Shown here: in pieces, positions 1-13,650 of the stretch
How the letters are laid out: each line of letters starts with the position of its first letter
Numbering within the stretch: position 1 is the stretch's first letter
NCBI RefSeq assembly: GCF_048564905.1
Contig: NC_133005.1
Coordinates: 16,423,501 to 16,487,500 of the forward strand
Direction: 5' to 3'
DNA length: 64,000 bases
Source: Vicugna pacos
Taxonomy: Eukaryota; Chordata; Mammalia; Artiodactyla; Camelidae
Notes under the pieces: generated by a model
What the model was told of the DNA's origin: nothing
The model's database searches: none
The model's input: only the letters and a program-made list of their open reading frames with translations
Program-made: the position numbers and the translations under genes

Positions 1-759
1 ATGAAGGCATGTTCCAGCCGGAGGACAGAGTGGGGGCAGAACGCGCATGCTCCTCCGCCAGCCTCTGCTGGGAAGATTTCTCAGCCCCGCCCTCCTGCCT
101 CTGCAGCCCCTCCAGCGATGGAGGCCCTTTGTTAGCATGACCCACACCTCCCACCCTTGCTCCCATTCCACAGACAGCTGGCAGAAATGTTGGGGAAGGT
201 TGAGGATGGGGAAGAAAGGTTCTCTAGAGCAGGAGAAGTGTCTCCCAGTTCATGGGTTTGCTCCAGGGGAGCTGAATCCTAGATGACTTGCAAATATGGT
301 CTCCTCCATGCGGAGAGCTTCTGGGAAAAGAAAGATATTGGGTTTCAGTGTATTTCCTTCGTTGTAAGAGACAGATGGTTAAAATAAATGAGATGAAACC
401 GGTGATAGCAACAAGCAATGTCATGATGTTTCCGTTTCTAATAGAAATTGACTTTTCCAAAGCTAAAAATTTACTGATTCTCTGAGATCCTAGTTTATGA
501 TGGCTACAAGGAAGGAGGTCCCCCACTGTGAGACTCTGGCTGTCTGGATCACTGTGGCCAGCCCCTCTGGCTCCTCTCTTTCCTGGGGCAAAGGCAGCTA
601 CATCACTCCTCCTGTAGAAACTGCCTTTGTCTTGTCACTCCTTGCTCCCTAGTTCCCATCACATCCAAGCATCCTTCCCTGGCTTCCAAGGACAGCCATC
701 CCTTCCACCTAACACCTAACACCTATCCTCTACTCTCACCCTGCTGGTCCCTCGCAATC

Positions 760-1000
760 CAATAGAACAATTCCTAGCATTGAGTTCTCTGGGCGTTTGT
801 GCATGCTGTTTCCCTTCCTTGGGAACCTTCCTCCTCACTGGCATTAAAGCTAAACCCAAGCTACATTTCCTCCAAAGAGGATTTCCTGACGCTTAGCCCT
901 TATTGATGGCCTCTGCCTTTGAACTCTTACATCTTCCTATACACCTGGGGGGACTTAATCCAACACTGTTCTTTTTTCTCTCTGTCACTTTAGGAAACTT
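760..1000 (+). repeat. L2 fragment
   Basis: Diverged match to the 3' part of L2, including 'ttgtgcatgctgtttccctt', 'ccttcctcctcactggcatt' and 'aggatttcctgacgc', which are typical of L2 tails. Confidence 0.55.
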
Positions 1001-2959
1001 GATAGTGGCCTGACCATTAGATGGTCATGTCTTTGAAGACAGAAGTTTGAACATAGCATCCCAAGACCCCAACTTGGGGACCCTAGGCACACATTAGAAA
1101 CCCAGCTAATGTTTGCCTGGAGTTTATGTTCATTGTGGAAAATAAGTCAGGTTTAGAAAATTATAAGGAAGCAGAAAAAAGTAACTCCAAGCCCACCACT
1201 TTTAAAAAAATAATATTTTCTTCCAACATTGGTTTAGTAGCATTTTATGTAGCAGAATCTTTTAGAGGTGTGGTCTACACAGAGCCTCCTCACCAGGATC
1301 CCCCCAGGTATAACTTACTCATTAACCCACCTGTGTTCGTTTCCTTCTCTTCACAGCCGCATTCCCACTTCCTCCTCTGTGTTTCCTGCAATCAACTCAC
1401 AAGTAAACCATTTGCCTCAAATCCTGGCTTCAGGGCCTGATTCTCGGGGACCCGATGCATGGAGTGATCCCACCACCCCACTTCTTAGTTCAGGCACTCC
1501 CCAGCTTAGAGCCTCCCTCTTGTCTTTGTAACTAATGTGAAAGCTTAAAAGTCTAACCGATCCAACATACATTTTAAGGAACAGGTTAAAAATGCAAAAC
1601 CTTGCTAGGCTGCTGTCTCTTTGTCATCAAAACTTCTAAGAGGAGCACTCCCAGTCTGTATAATAAATTATACAGACTCTGGTGTCTTTCGAGGTGACTT
1701 TGGATTATTCTGTCTTTCTCCTCTCTTGTCGTCTTGATTTGCTTCCTCTACAGTAGAAGACATCCCAAGCTGAACTGTTTTTGCTGCCAATCCCTAATCA
1801 GGTTTCCAGGTACACTCACAAGCCTAGGTGTGATGCTAGGTGTGCTACAAAGGAAGTTCACATGTATTTCATTTGTGTGCTGACCTCTCTCTACCAGGTT
1901 GTGCGGGAGACTTTGCAGGGATTATCGAGACCCGATCCTCGCGGGGAAGGTAAGATACAGACACAGCTGGACTTGGCAGCACCAAGTGCGGTGTGTTGAT
2001 TGAGGGTCACACGCAGGACGAAATAAACAAGCAAACAACCCACCCTAGGAATTCAGAGAAAGTAGCAATTCGTTCTGGCTGACGTTTGAGAAAGCTTCCT
2101 GGAACTGCCTATAAGAATGATGGGTGGGTTGGATTTGAATTGCTCTAACAGGTCAAGACAGAGAGAAGTAATCCCAGCTTCCCCCGTCTCAGTTCCTAGG
2201 GGGGTTGTATTTGATGTTAGAAGGTGAAACCGTTGCTCCCCTCTCCCTCCCCACCATAGTTAGGAAACCTTCAGGGTTTCCTTCTATCTCAGCTCCTCCG
2301 ATATCCAATGAGGAAATGGTATCATTTTTCTGATATAAACAGAGGGGCAGACCCAAGTCAAACCATAAAACAGGCAATATCATCCGGGAATGCATTTCAC
2401 TTTAGATATCAGAACCCCATCTAACAGACATTTAAACAAAACAGACACTGATTGTATCTCATGTTAGAAGAAGACCAGAGACAGGCACCGGCTACTGCTG
2501 GTTTAGCTACTCGACAGCGTCATCAAGCATCCAGGCTTTTCCCATTTTTCTCCTCTGCCCTCCTTAAGCTGTTGGGTTTTCAACCTCATGCTGCTCACCT
2601 CCTGGCTGCAAGTTGGCTGCTGTGGATCCAGGCATCACGACCGCCTCTGAGGCAGGAAGAAGGGAGGAGGGCAGTGACAAAAATCCCTCCTCTTCTGATC
2701 AAGGAAGGAAAAGTTTTCTCAAGAGTCCCCTGAAAAACTCTACCTCTGTGTCTCTGGCTAGAACTGGGTCAGATGGCCACCCCTAGCTGTAAAACATTCT
2801 GGGAACTTGGATATTTCACTTTTTAAATTCTGTAATTACAGAAAGCAAAGAAGGAGGGATACGGAATGGCTGCAATGAAGTTCCTACGAATTCTGATTTC
2901 CCTTACAGGAGACTTCATCTCAGAACTCTCAAAACTTTGCTCCCTCTTAGCTGACAGTT

Positions 2960-3335
2960 GGTATGCTAGTCAGCTATTACACAACCATACTGTGTAACAA
3001 AGCACCCCAAATCTCAGTGGCCAGTAGTAAGCATGCATCATCGTGCTCACAGGTTTGCTGATGGGCTGAGGTGGCTCTGTTCCATGTGTGTTTTCTTCTT
3101 CTGGAACCAGAGGAACCATGTGGCTGAATTTTGCACTAGAGAAGCAAGGAGAAGGAGTGCCACCTCTTTGAAGGTAGGCTCAGAACTGGTACAATGCCAT
3201 TTCTGTCCATATGCCACTGACCAAAGCGAGTCATTTGGGACCAAGGCAAGAATTCTAGTGGAAGGAACTGCAGAGTTACTTAGGGGAGGGCGTGGGTACC
3301 AGGAGGGGTGAGGAATGAGGCACATTTGCACATCC
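2960..3335. repeat. Old interspersed repeat, family not determined
   Basis: 'ctattacacaaccatactgt' followed by 'gtaacaaagcaccccaaatc' and, later, 'ccactgaccaaagcgagtca' recall the ends of ancient mammalian repeats (MaLR or hAT type). I cannot assign the family without a search. Confidence 0.3.
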
Positions 3336-4244
3336 CAGCTGGGTGATCGAATGCATCATCTCTGTGGAAGTGGTGGTGGGGCGAAGAAGTTAATGTGTGT
3401 TCCTGCCACTGGTAAATGTGCCTATGACAGGCAAGGTCTACTGAAGGCAGTGCCTGGTGCAGTGGCTCCAGGGCACCAGGTGTGAGGGAAGAGATGGATA
3501 CAGCAGTCTGGTCCTTTAGGGAAGACAGAGCCTGTTGTACCTTGACTCACCTTTCACAGATGGCTTTTATTGATTGAATATATACAACAAAAAAGGATCC
3601 TGAGACTCTTCCTTCCTGATCAGATGTCAACTTGTTATTATCAGGGGCAGGCAATTCCCAGACTCAGTTTCCTGTGTCTGGGCATTTTCATCCCCCATGT
3701 AGGGATTGCTTCCTGCTTTTCCCAGCAAAGAAACTGGAGATGCTACCTTCATTTCTCAAGGAGACTTTCCCAGATAAACCACCTTTGCTATAATTACTAT
3801 AACTTAATGAAACCAAATAGTGTGACAATAAAAAGAGAACAGAGATGGAGACAAGTTCTTGTAATGGTCACAATACCCAGACTGTTTGTTGGGGCCATGA
3901 TGTTAAACAGAGTGTCCTTGACAGGAGAGCTGCACTGATTTAAATTAATTAAATTCTGACCCTATGGTCACAGAGAGAAATGACAATATAGGCAAACTGT
4001 ATTTAAGGACATAGGTGCCCTTGAAAAAAAGTCTATACATCTTTCACTTTGAAACTGAGATTTATTTATGGGTTCATTAAACATTTTTAGTATCTTCTCC
4101 TCTCTCTGGAGGCCACTTTGACAGAAAGAAGCATATGTGAACTCATTTGAGAAGTCAGTGAATCTTCTTTTCTATGAAATATATATAAAATACCTCATTT
4201 TTGTATATTTATTTAGTAGGTTTTTTAGAACTTGTCATTTACCA

Positions 4245-4400
4245 GACTCTATTAATAAATTGTCTAATATTTCACACATATTAGCTTATTTAATTTTTAT
4301 TATAAGTGTATGAGGTAGGTCATATAATAGTTCCTATTTTATAGATGGAAACTCTGAAGCCCAGCAAGGTTAAACAACTTCCTCAAGGTTAAGTAGCTTG
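4245..4400 (-). repeat. MIR SINE
   Basis: Core in reverse orientation: 'cacatattagcttatttaat' ... 'gtatgaggtaggtca' ... 'ttttatagatggaaactctg' ... 'ggttaaacaact'. This is the reverse complement of the MIR core. Confidence 0.75.
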
Positions 4401-4689
4401 GAAAAGGTGTGGATCCCCACAAGATTAACAGAAAAAGGGAATGGAACACTTGGAAGATAACACAGTTTTCCTCACAAAGTCACATAAACTCTGAATAACT
4501 ATCATAATTTTGGGGGAAGCAGCTAGCCTCCTCACTGCCAAGAGTCTTGACTTGACATATAAAACATTTTTCTTGCCCAGCTCCTTTCTCTCTCCTCCCA
4601 CCTACAACAACCTGACTTCCCCTTGGGAACCAGTCTCTCCCATCTAGTCCATGTGGTTTTAGTGGGCAGATCTGAGCCTCCATCTCCAA

Positions 4690-5085
4690 GGCTGGGAAGT
4701 CAATCAGGCCTGGGGATTCATTGAGAAATGATCACATGACCCAAGCAGAGGACAATGACCCTCAGCCCTAGGACTTTTGCTGGGGTTTTTAGGGAAGAAG
4801 CACACTGTCTCTGGTAGGGATGTTAAGAATAGGACATAAGTCTGGGATAGCTGGTGGCCATCTTGCCGCTGTTGGAGAAGCTCTGGGATGGAAAGCAATT
4901 CAGGGGGCATTGATGCTGAGAGACTGAGATACATGAATTCCTGGTGTTATTGGAGCACCTGGATTCAACCATGCCTGAGCTTCTCATTATGGAGCCTGCA
5001 GACTTTTTAGTTACTTGAGCCTATAGAGAAACTTCATTGTTGAAGCCAGTGCAAATCAAGTTTCTGTCATTTGGGACAAAGAGCC
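4690..5085 (+). repeat. Old interspersed repeat, LTR-like, unassigned
   Basis: Phrases such as 'aggacttttgctggggtttt', 'gctggtggccatcttgccgc', 'ttggagcacctggattcaac' and 'gactttttagttacttgagc' recur in an old mammalian LTR-like family that I recognise by pattern but cannot name. Heavily diverged. Confidence 0.35.
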
Positions 5086-5424
5086 CCATCTGAAAGTACA
5101 CAAGACCACTTCCCAAGCCCATTCTTCTGCCCCAGGGTGGTTCTCCATTCTTCCCGTCCAGCAGACCTTGGAGAGTTACCTTGATTTTCTTTCTTTGGCA
5201 CATCTATGAACATCTTCAAATTCTTACACAAATCTTCTTTCCTCCTTCTCTAACCTTCACTTCCTTATTGATACCAATGACAAGAACATAGGTACTTTTC
5301 ATGTAAAGGCTCTAGACTAAACCTAATGAGGAAAAAACAGGTCACATTGAAAATTAGCATGGAAAAGTTATAAAGATGAAAGAACATCTCAGGTTTTTAC
5401 AGTCATGGTCTCTGATGGAATGTT

Positions 5425-5555
5425 TCGCTGTTCAATATGGTAGCCGTGATCCACATGTAAGCTTCTGAGCACAGCAACTGTAGCCATTGTGAGTGGGAAT
5501 CTGAATTTCTAATTTTATTTAATACTAATTAAAAATTAAATTCAAAAACCTTATA
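5425..5555. repeat. hAT-Charlie-type (MER58-like) DNA transposon fragment
   Basis: 'ctgttcaatatggtagccgt' and 'ccacatgtaagcttctgagc' followed by an AT-rich stretch resemble the end of MER58-like nonautonomous hAT elements. Confidence 0.45.
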
Positions 5556-6378
5556 CTTGATTCAGTTATTGAAAAGTTTCTGGAAAGCTGGAAAAGCTGC
5601 AAAATAAAGGATTTTTTTTAAAGGACTTCATTCTGGAAAGCTGAAAATTAAAGAGTTTGTAAAAGATGTTTTTTGTAAATCCAGAACGTCCCCTGCAAAC
5701 ATTTGCCCGTTTGCTCTAAGACCCATTCTCCACTCTTGCCTGCGCTTTTCTGCACTGTAGGGGGCTTATCCTACCAGCTACATTTCTCAGGCTCCTAGCC
5801 AATTGGCTTCTGGCAGAATTTGGCCCATCAGAAGCATGGCCAGGAGATAGGAGATAGGAGAGCAAAGAGAAGATGGGGAGAAACCAGGCGTGGGGTGAGG
5901 GTATCAGCCCTCTCTTTCTTAAGATGTGCCATCCTTGGTAGTGGCTTTGTGTCTTGTTTTCCAGCTCTTGTCAAACAGCCCTTTATTTTATGACATTATG
6001 TGAAAAAATTTAGAAAAGTGCACACAAAATAATACTAAAAATTGATTATGTGTTTATATATAATATTTTTAATGGGTTGTAAGAATATGTGTTAAAATAT
6101 GATTAGGATTGGTGGAGTGGGTCAGGAAATGAAATTGAGGTTATGGCTAAAGAGGACCTGAGCTTCAACTTTTACAAACATTGTACTTTTTTACAAAACA
6201 GAACAAAAATCCACAGACAAAGAGTTAAGGGCTGTTAATTCTGGATGGTGGAAAAGAAAAGAAGAAAAGAAATACCACACTTCTATACATTTCCGGGGAG
6301 AAGAAATAACTTTACCATTGTATGTTTTTTTTCCTTTTTTGCATAAGTTTTTCCAGGAATTATTTAAACATCATAACT

Positions 6379-6895
6379 GTATTAGTTTCCTATTATTGCT
6401 GCAAACCAATTACCACAAACTTAGTGGCTTATAATAACACAAATTTATTACCTTAAATAACCAGTTCTGGAGATCAGAAGTCTGATACAGGACTCATTGG
6501 GCTAAAACTGAGGTGTCAGCAGGGCAGTAGTCGTTTCTGGAAGCTCTAGGAGAAATCTGTTTTCTAGGCTTTTCCAGCTTCTAGAAGCCAGCAAGATTCC
6601 TTGGCTTATGGCCCACTTCCTCCGTTTGCAAAGCCAGCAAGTTTACCTGCCTTTGATCATTCTTCTGTAGTCACATTTCCCTCCAACTGCATCAGGGAAA
6701 GGTTCTCTGATTTTAAGAACATTTATGATTAGGTTGAGTCTAGCCAGATAATCCAGAATAACTCCACAGCTCAAGATCCGTAATCGCATTGCAAAGCCCC
6801 CTTTGTCAGGTAAGGAAACTTATTCACAGGTTCCAAAGATTAAGATGTGGACATTGGTTGGGAGGGCCCATTATTCTGGTTACCATGGTAATGTA
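6379..6895 (-). repeat. MLT1-type LTR (ERVL-MaLR fossil)
   Basis: Near full-length solo LTR in reverse orientation. One end reads TGTATTAGTTTCCTATTATT and the other 'ggacattggttgggagggcc' then 'cattattctggttacc'; both match the reverse of an MLT1B-like LTR. An ancient fossil, probably inserted before the split of placental orders. Confidence 0.8.
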
Positions 6896-8289
6896 CAGTA
6901 AGAAGACATCCTTCATTTGTAAACCAAAGGCTTTCATACACCCCTCCTCCACCTAGCATGCCATCTTTCAGAGAAGACCAAGTTTGTATTCAAGTTCAAG
7001 TCCACAGCAGCCTGGGTGTTCACCTTCTGATTATGCATAGCTGAGCAGGAAGCTTGCTGTACATTTTTACAATAGAAGACAATGAGAAATTTACATGTTC
7101 ATTAAGACGGTTTTAATCAAGACAGCAGGCAGATCTCAAATTAAAGTTATGATGGAGCTGTTTGTACACCTCCCTCAATGAAAAGACAAGCATCATTTGC
7201 TCTAATTGTTGCTTAGCTGCAGCAAATCATTTTGGCTGTAATGACAAATTAGCACAGTTCTATAAGATATTACATTTTGCACTGGTTGCACTGGTTCTCC
7301 TGAAAACAGGTCAATTCCTTGTGAATCAGGATTTTGCTGAACTGGTTAGTTGTCTAGAAACTGGGGCTTGGAACTGGGAATTACTAAGTGCTAACGTTCA
7401 CTGACCTAAGATGAGTAAGCCTGCCTCCCTGAGTAGATTAACTTCTCTTCAAGGACAGAGCTACTGAAATTCAGAACCTCCCAAAGAGGTCATAAGTAGA
7501 CATCTGATTAAGCAAACAAGTTAAAAGGAGAACGTCGTGGATAACCATGAAAACGGTCCTTGTCAAGTATTTTCACATTTCATTGAGCAATTGCATTCCT
7601 CCAGCAGACAAAAGAATAACACATTAAATGTTCAAGAACTTGATGCTTATGCAATCCACCATCAGAAACGCTCAAGCTGCCCTTCCAGCTGATCAGAGGG
7701 TAACTGCTTTTCCCTGTCATCCTCGAAGCATTTGTACGGCTTTGTCTGCTTCACTTCTGAAAAACTATTCTAGCAAGTAGAAATTGTTCCAAAATTTAAG
7801 GTGTAAGAGAGGGGATATTTTTTCTGATTATATAAGCTTAAGCCAAATGTAGCTCACCAAGTTTAGCAAAACACCTAATAGTTATTATTTTTCCTAGATT
7901 CCTCTCTGTTATGTATTAGTGGAAGCAACAACAGATGGGGGTATGGCTTCAGGGCTGCCAAGATAAATTTTGCCCATCCCAAACTGGGCCAGTAAATTGC
8001 GGGCAGCTGTACTGCCAGCATCTGCCTTCTCTGGGCCTAGCTGGGTGCTGTGAACTTCACAGCTGCCCACAGGGGTGCAGTGCTTTGTATTTTAAATTGA
8101 TTCCCATGCAGTCTCTCCTTTTTGGGTGTTTCCACTTTTGAGGTACAGCTTGGCAGTTGAGACTCCTATCCTCCCAGACTTGAGAAATCCAACCCTGTCC
8201 CCTGACCTGGCTTCTCTGCCTGTGATGGGGAAGGTAAAAATCACCTTTTCTTTCCTTCCGTAAGTATTTATCAAATGTTGTCTTTGTTT

Positions 8290-8500
8290 AGGTCCCTCTC
8301 TTGTAGTAGACCCCGAGGGAAGAATTCAAGTGTAAGTAGTTTGTGTGGGAGATGGTCCCAGGAAACGCTAATAGGGAAGTGTAGAGGTGAGGCAGGAAGG
8401 GAAGGCAGCCTTGTGGAGTCAATTACACTGTGGGCAACCTGAGCTCAAGCCCAGCAGGGAGCTCTGGGAGACGTTATAGGTGGTATAAGAATAAAAGAGT
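8290..8500 (+). repeat. Unassigned repeat family, copy A
   Basis: Contains 'gtgtaagtagtttgtgtggg', 'agatggtcccaggaaacgct' and 'aatagggaagtg'. Related in sequence order to copies at 9160-9320, 10505-10700, 24366-24560 and, more weakly, 59785-59910. I cannot name the family. Confidence 0.45.
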
Positions 8501-8626
8501 CAGAGTTGACTTATGGAGGGGGAGAGAGCTGGGTTATATATCCACCGGCCCCTAAGTGTGACTGGTTGAAGGCTGCCAGCAGTTAATTGCCCAGATGGTC
8601 CAGTCCACCATGTCTGAGGCCAGAGT

Positions 8627-8629
<3 letters not shown>

Positions 8630-8658
<29 letters not shown>
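8630..8658. repeat. Homopolymer (T)29
   Basis: An uninterrupted run of 29 T. On the minus strand it reads as poly(A), but no retroelement body is evident next to it. Confidence 0.95.
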
Positions 8659-8664
<6 letters not shown>

Positions 8665-9159
8665 TGAAAGGACACACTCTGGCAAGAGATGCAGATACTG
8701 GTAGTTGGTAGTAGAGCAAGCTCGCACTGCAGTGGTGAGGTCCATGGGGCTGTAATACAAGGGCTTCTTTTTCCAGCTATGAGGAAGACATTGAAATAAG
8801 GGCTGTGGAAAAGCTTTGTCACTTCATCAGTCCATGAAGCAGAAGCAGCTGTGTTCTGCCGACTGTGTGCTCAGAATGAGGCCAAGTGCTGAGGAGAAGC
8901 GGCAGAAGTAGGAGAAATGATGTCTCACTGACTTAAGGGGTTTATGAAGTAGGGAAGATAATCTCGCTTCTGCCATGCAATGTGGGCAAATGGACAAAAT
9001 ATAATGGTCCATAAGTGTTAGGAGAAGACTGGAATTCTTGGGAAGGCCGTCACAGAGAAGGTAGGAAATAAAGGAAGGATAGTGTTTGCAAAAACGAAGC
9101 CAAAGCCTGTATAATTTGAGGACCAATGAGGCAGATGGTGTGGAGACAGAGTTCACCCA

Positions 9160-9320
9160 GCTGGTGATCCCCAGAAGAAAACCCTGAGACAAGAATCATG
9201 TACAAATGGTTTATTCTGGAAGGCTTCAGGTAGACCTTGTAAAGGAATGGAGAAACCCGACAGGGAAGGGAGGGAAGCCAAAGCCAGTGGTGAATTCAGA
9301 CCCATCGGTGGGGCCTGCAG
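9160..9320 (+). repeat. Unassigned repeat family, copy E
   Basis: 'gatccccagaagaaaaccct', 'gagacaagaatcatgtacaa' and 'atggtttattctggaaggct' align in order with the start of copies A, B and C. Confidence 0.45.
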
Positions 9321-10504
9321 GTAGAGGGCGCCGCAGTGGAAGTCCCGCCTCAGAGGGGGTCCTCCTTCTCGCCTCCAGGCCAGGGAGCTGGGCTTCCCCT
9401 CCCGCCCTACTGTCCTGGGCATGCCAGCGTAGATTAGAGAAGATCATCACCCCCCATTTGATTACGGTCTAGTCAGGGGAGACAAACCTGCAAACATACA
9501 GAGGTGGCTAGAAAAATAGTTTCTGGGTGGTGGAGAATAAGAAACTCTACACCCGGAGGAAGTTCTCTGCAGACAGTGAATGATTTAACATCTACGTGCC
9601 GTAGGTGCCCCATGAAACGAATTAGAATCAGTCCACAACACAAGCAGGGCTGATTCCCTCCCAGGTCCTATTTTTAAAATTTTCTTCCAGAAAACAGTAC
9701 TTTCTGAAAAAGTGACTGTTGAAGAAAAGTGGTATGAACCTGGCAGAAGCCCAGCTCATACTCCACATCCTTGACCCAAGAAAGAGAAGAGTAAATATCA
9801 AAACCAATGTTGGTAAGACTCTTGTGTGTTTCTCTTTTTCTTCCCCCCTGAAGGCATGTTTACTCTTTCAAGCACTAGGAACTGACTGTTTAAAGTATTT
9901 CTGGTTCAGGGGTCAGGCTGCCAAGACAGCAGTGGGCATTTTGTGGTAATGGTTTCTTTTTTTCCCTAACGTGATCTCTGTTTAGTGCAGGGATTGTGAA
10001 ACTGCGGACCAACATCCAGAGGTTTTCAGGAGTTTTAAGGACCCAAACTGACAAAACACAGAACTTTTTCTTTATTATGAGCAAATGAGGTTCCATACGA
10101 TATCATTTCATATTTTACATATATAAGCAAATGCTACATACTAGTAAGTTACTATATGAGGAATTCATTGTTACTAAAAATTAGTATTTGTACATCTTGA
10201 ATAGCACAATATTGGAGTTTATTGAGAACTCCAATTCAGGATTCCAATGAAAGTCAGCTTCTGCTGAATATTTCACGTCACTCACTGTGAAATGTCACTG
10301 CTGCTGCATGCAGGCAGGTGGTACAAACTCCCCCCGGGCTTGGGGAGAACACTGATCAGTGAATCTCTAGGGGGTGATATCTACAGGTTTTAATTGCTGC
10401 TGTTCTTGCTTCCTAGTCATCAGTCATTGTTAGTTCGGATTCGTCTTTATCTACTTTCTTTTCTGTTTGGTTCATCTTCTCACGGGGAAAGTGCTGTTTG
10501 AGTG

Positions 10505-10700
10505 TGGGTCTCCCCAGAAGTAGACTCTGAGATAAGGATGTAAAGGCAAGGAGTTAATCTGAGGGCTGAACCCAGGAACCACTGGAAGGCAAGTGGGGAA
10601 GGAGGCCAGGGAGGTAGGAAAACCAACCAAAGGGTATGCAAATGAGCAGAATTCCTGATGTGGGCAGCTGGGGCCCAGGTCCTCTGGGGACTCTGGGGAC
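10505..10700 (+). repeat. Unassigned repeat family, copy C
   Basis: 'tctccccagaagtagactct', 'gagataaggatgtaaaggca' and 'aacccaggaaccactggaag' follow the same order as the other copies of this family. Confidence 0.45.
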
Positions 10701-13329
10701 ACTATGCATAACATGCCTCAGTGTTGCCCAACCGGTATGGTGAGGTTTGGGGTATTTATCCAACATATTCCATTGGATGGTTGTTGAGGGCTGCTTCTGG
10801 AAGCAATAGTGCACAGAGACCTCCAGCCTGCACACTGGAACCTGCCTCTGCAGCTAGAGAGAGCCCCCAGGGAGAGTGACAGGTGCTTTATAAGAGGCTG
10901 TCAGGGAGGAGACGAATTGGAAGAGAGGGCCAGCAGGCGGTGGGCAGGACACAGGTGCTCTGACAGCATCTATTGGAGATGCAGATGTCCACGAACAGTA
11001 CTTGGGGCCCATAGTTTTTAATCACTTGACTTTGAAATACACACATGTTGCATTCCAATGAACTATATAAGTCCCAATGGCTAAGTCATCAGGGAGAACC
11101 TGATATAAGGATGCAGTCTTAAAGCTGAAACCTGGTGGGTGGGAAGATGCCAGCCTTATAAAGAAGGGAGAGTGGTCCTGAAGTCTTCTGCATTTGATTT
11201 CCCATTTAAATTCTGAGCCTAGAACAAGGAAATTTAAATCCTGGATTGCTCGAAGAGTGATTCATAGCAATCACATTCTATTTAGAATAAAATTGCTTTT
11301 AGCCATCCTGCAGGATAAACTTTCAAATTTTCCATTTGATACCATTTCATCATCATGTTTCTCTCCTCTGGTCAGTTTCTCTATGCCCACCCACTAGTCA
11401 GATTTCCCAATCCCCTTTTCGCTAGAGTTCCCATCTCCCACTCTAGGTTTTTCTAATCTGGTTCCTTAGGAAAAAAGGACATCTCATTCGAGACACAGAA
11501 AACTTCAGTCCCCTCTAAAGATGGTGAGGATGACAACTCAGATACCTGGGACTGGACTTGCTCAAATTTTTCTGGTTACAAACTTCCCCACTTTGCCTTG
11601 CTTCTCTTGAGCATTAGTTCTGAAGTTTGTCTTAGAATCTTAATGTTCTGTAAGTAACTGTGTGGTCTTACACGAGTTTGTAATTTTCTTCTTGCTATGT
11701 CAAAAACTCCCGAGTCACACATTTCTCTTTTTCTTTCAGGGTGATATATTCCCAAGGGACATGTGGCTTCATCTTGAGCAAGTTCTGTAAGTAGTGCTAG
11801 AAACTATACTAAAAACTTCAGGAGAATTAGGAAGCCATCTCAGACCCTCATCTCTTAAAAGACATCCTGAAATCTTTTAAATGGGAACAGCATCACTTGT
11901 CACTACACAGTGGCAGTGTTCCCTTCCATCATATTCCCCCATCAATGGCACTGACCTCTCTTGGGTTTCTCTGATATTTCTGACTTTCAAAAGCATCATT
12001 TTCTCCCATGTGTATTTGGAGTTGTCACCTTCTTTGCCCGTGATTGTATTCTGTCTCCCGGAGCTTTTTCACAATTTTTGTTTCTCTGTTGGAAACCCTT
12101 GTGTTTTTCTGTACTAATATGGATTATTTTCATTAACTTCTTCTTTGCAAAGGCTTTACAGATGGGAGTAGATACCTGTACTCAGTTTGTAATCTGATGC
12201 CATTTTCAGTAGCCCCTTAGGTGTGACCTATTTTTTTTTAATATCTGGCCACATAAAGTTAGCTCTCAATTAAGGCTGAATAAATTAAAGTTTTAAATCA
12301 TTGCTTTATAAGAAGATTCAACTCAGTCATCCATATGCAAAATTAAAATATGTGTTAAAGGAATTTTAGTATCTGGTTTTCTGACCTTTATCTGAAGTCT
12401 TTTATCAACTTCATTGAATTTGTTGATGTAGTGCTGGGTAGCAGGAAAGAAAAAATAATATGTAAGCATATCTCACCATAACTACAACAGAAAAATAAAC
12501 CCCTTAAAGCTGTAAACCAGTATTTTAATCTGTATATGAATCTTGCCTCTGGTGGTTTTTTCAGCCTTTTCTTTTCAATACTTCCTGAGACATCAAACTC
12601 ATTATCCCCTCATGAGGCAATTCAAACCGGTTTCAGAAAGTTCTAATCATTAAAGAAAAAGAATATTCAGCAGCCACATTATAGACAGTTGTAAGAGCTG
12701 TGCTAAAAAATGTGAATAGCTTTCAGTGTCAGACATCTTGATTAAGAGAACTCTGCAAATAAACCACATTAGCAACCCAAGTAGACAAAGAAAACAGTTG
12801 ACATTGAACTTCAACGTCCTCCAGCATTGGGAAGTCCTCATCCCCTGTCCAGCATATTTGTTTATCCAGCAGATGTGTACCCATTTGGGTAAACGTCTTG
12901 TTAATGTTTTGAATGACTATGGTTTAGTAAGCATATTGCTCAGAATAGATTTACTTTCCTTTCCACTTGTAGCTCAGATAAATCACCATGGCCCAAAGTA
13001 TTTTGCTAGTTCTTCTGCAGTGGTCATGTTGCCCTGAAAGGGTCTTTGAGGAGATCAGCCTAAGCCATTTGCTCTTCATGAGAGGTGAAGCCCAGGTCTT
13101 CATCTCCAGGCTTCAGTTATAGTGTCAGAATCATACCCAGGTCTTATATGGTGATCCCTTTGAGCAGAATCCAAACACATTCCTATTTGTCTTAACCTCA
13201 TATCAAAGGAGGTTTTCAAGGCAAGTCTTGAGATATTGTCTTATTAACAGTTTGACTGGCCTGATCCACATCTAAGGTGCCATGCGGAGGGGTAAGGGAT
13301 AGTTTAAGCCTCCCTGACATCCCTCGTAT

Positions 13330-13650
13330 TGATTGTTACTGCTGCCTTCACTCAGGTCCTCTCCATGTCCAGTCTGGGAGTCTGCAGTAGTTTATTGTGC
13401 CCCTGAGCCTCAGCCTTGCTGTAACACCCATCCCTCCCCTCCTGCAGCCGGAGTGCTCTTGCTTAAATGCACACTGATCATGTCCCTCTGTTGCTTAATT
13501 GCCTTGCTACCTTCTGCATAAAACTCATACTGCTTATCATGGAATCCAAACCCTGCACCAACTTGTTCCACCTCATCTCTTGTCTTGGTCTTTCTATCTT
13601 CTAGCCAAGTGGGGTTATCTCTCACCCTGGACAGCGGATGCTCCCTCCTG
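13330..13650 (+). repeat. L2 fragment (5' part of the L2 tail)
   Basis: 'actgatcatgtccctctgtt', 'gcttaattgccttgctacct' and 'tggaatccaaaccctgcacc' are the diverged L2 order (transcript-sense). Weakly conserved. Confidence 0.5.

Larger units (their letters stand above)
1..8289. other. Intergenic stretch downstream of ANKEF1, part 1
   Basis: No credible gene. Short open frames here (60-122 codons) match no protein I recognise and have no splice or family support. Old repeats are listed separately (L2, MIR, unassigned repeats, hAT, MLT1). I see nothing specific in 1-759, 1001-2959, 3336-4240 and 6900-8289. Confidence 0.6.

Noticed and set aside
6879-6892. X-box-like palindrome GTTACCATGGTAAT
   Set aside because: It sits at the end of an MLT1 LTR about 18 kb beyond the ANKEF1 3' end and has one mismatch in an arm. 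I see no link to a promoter.
8583-8822. Poly-lysine-containing open frames
   Set aside because: They are the translation of a (T)29 homopolymer on the minus strand.
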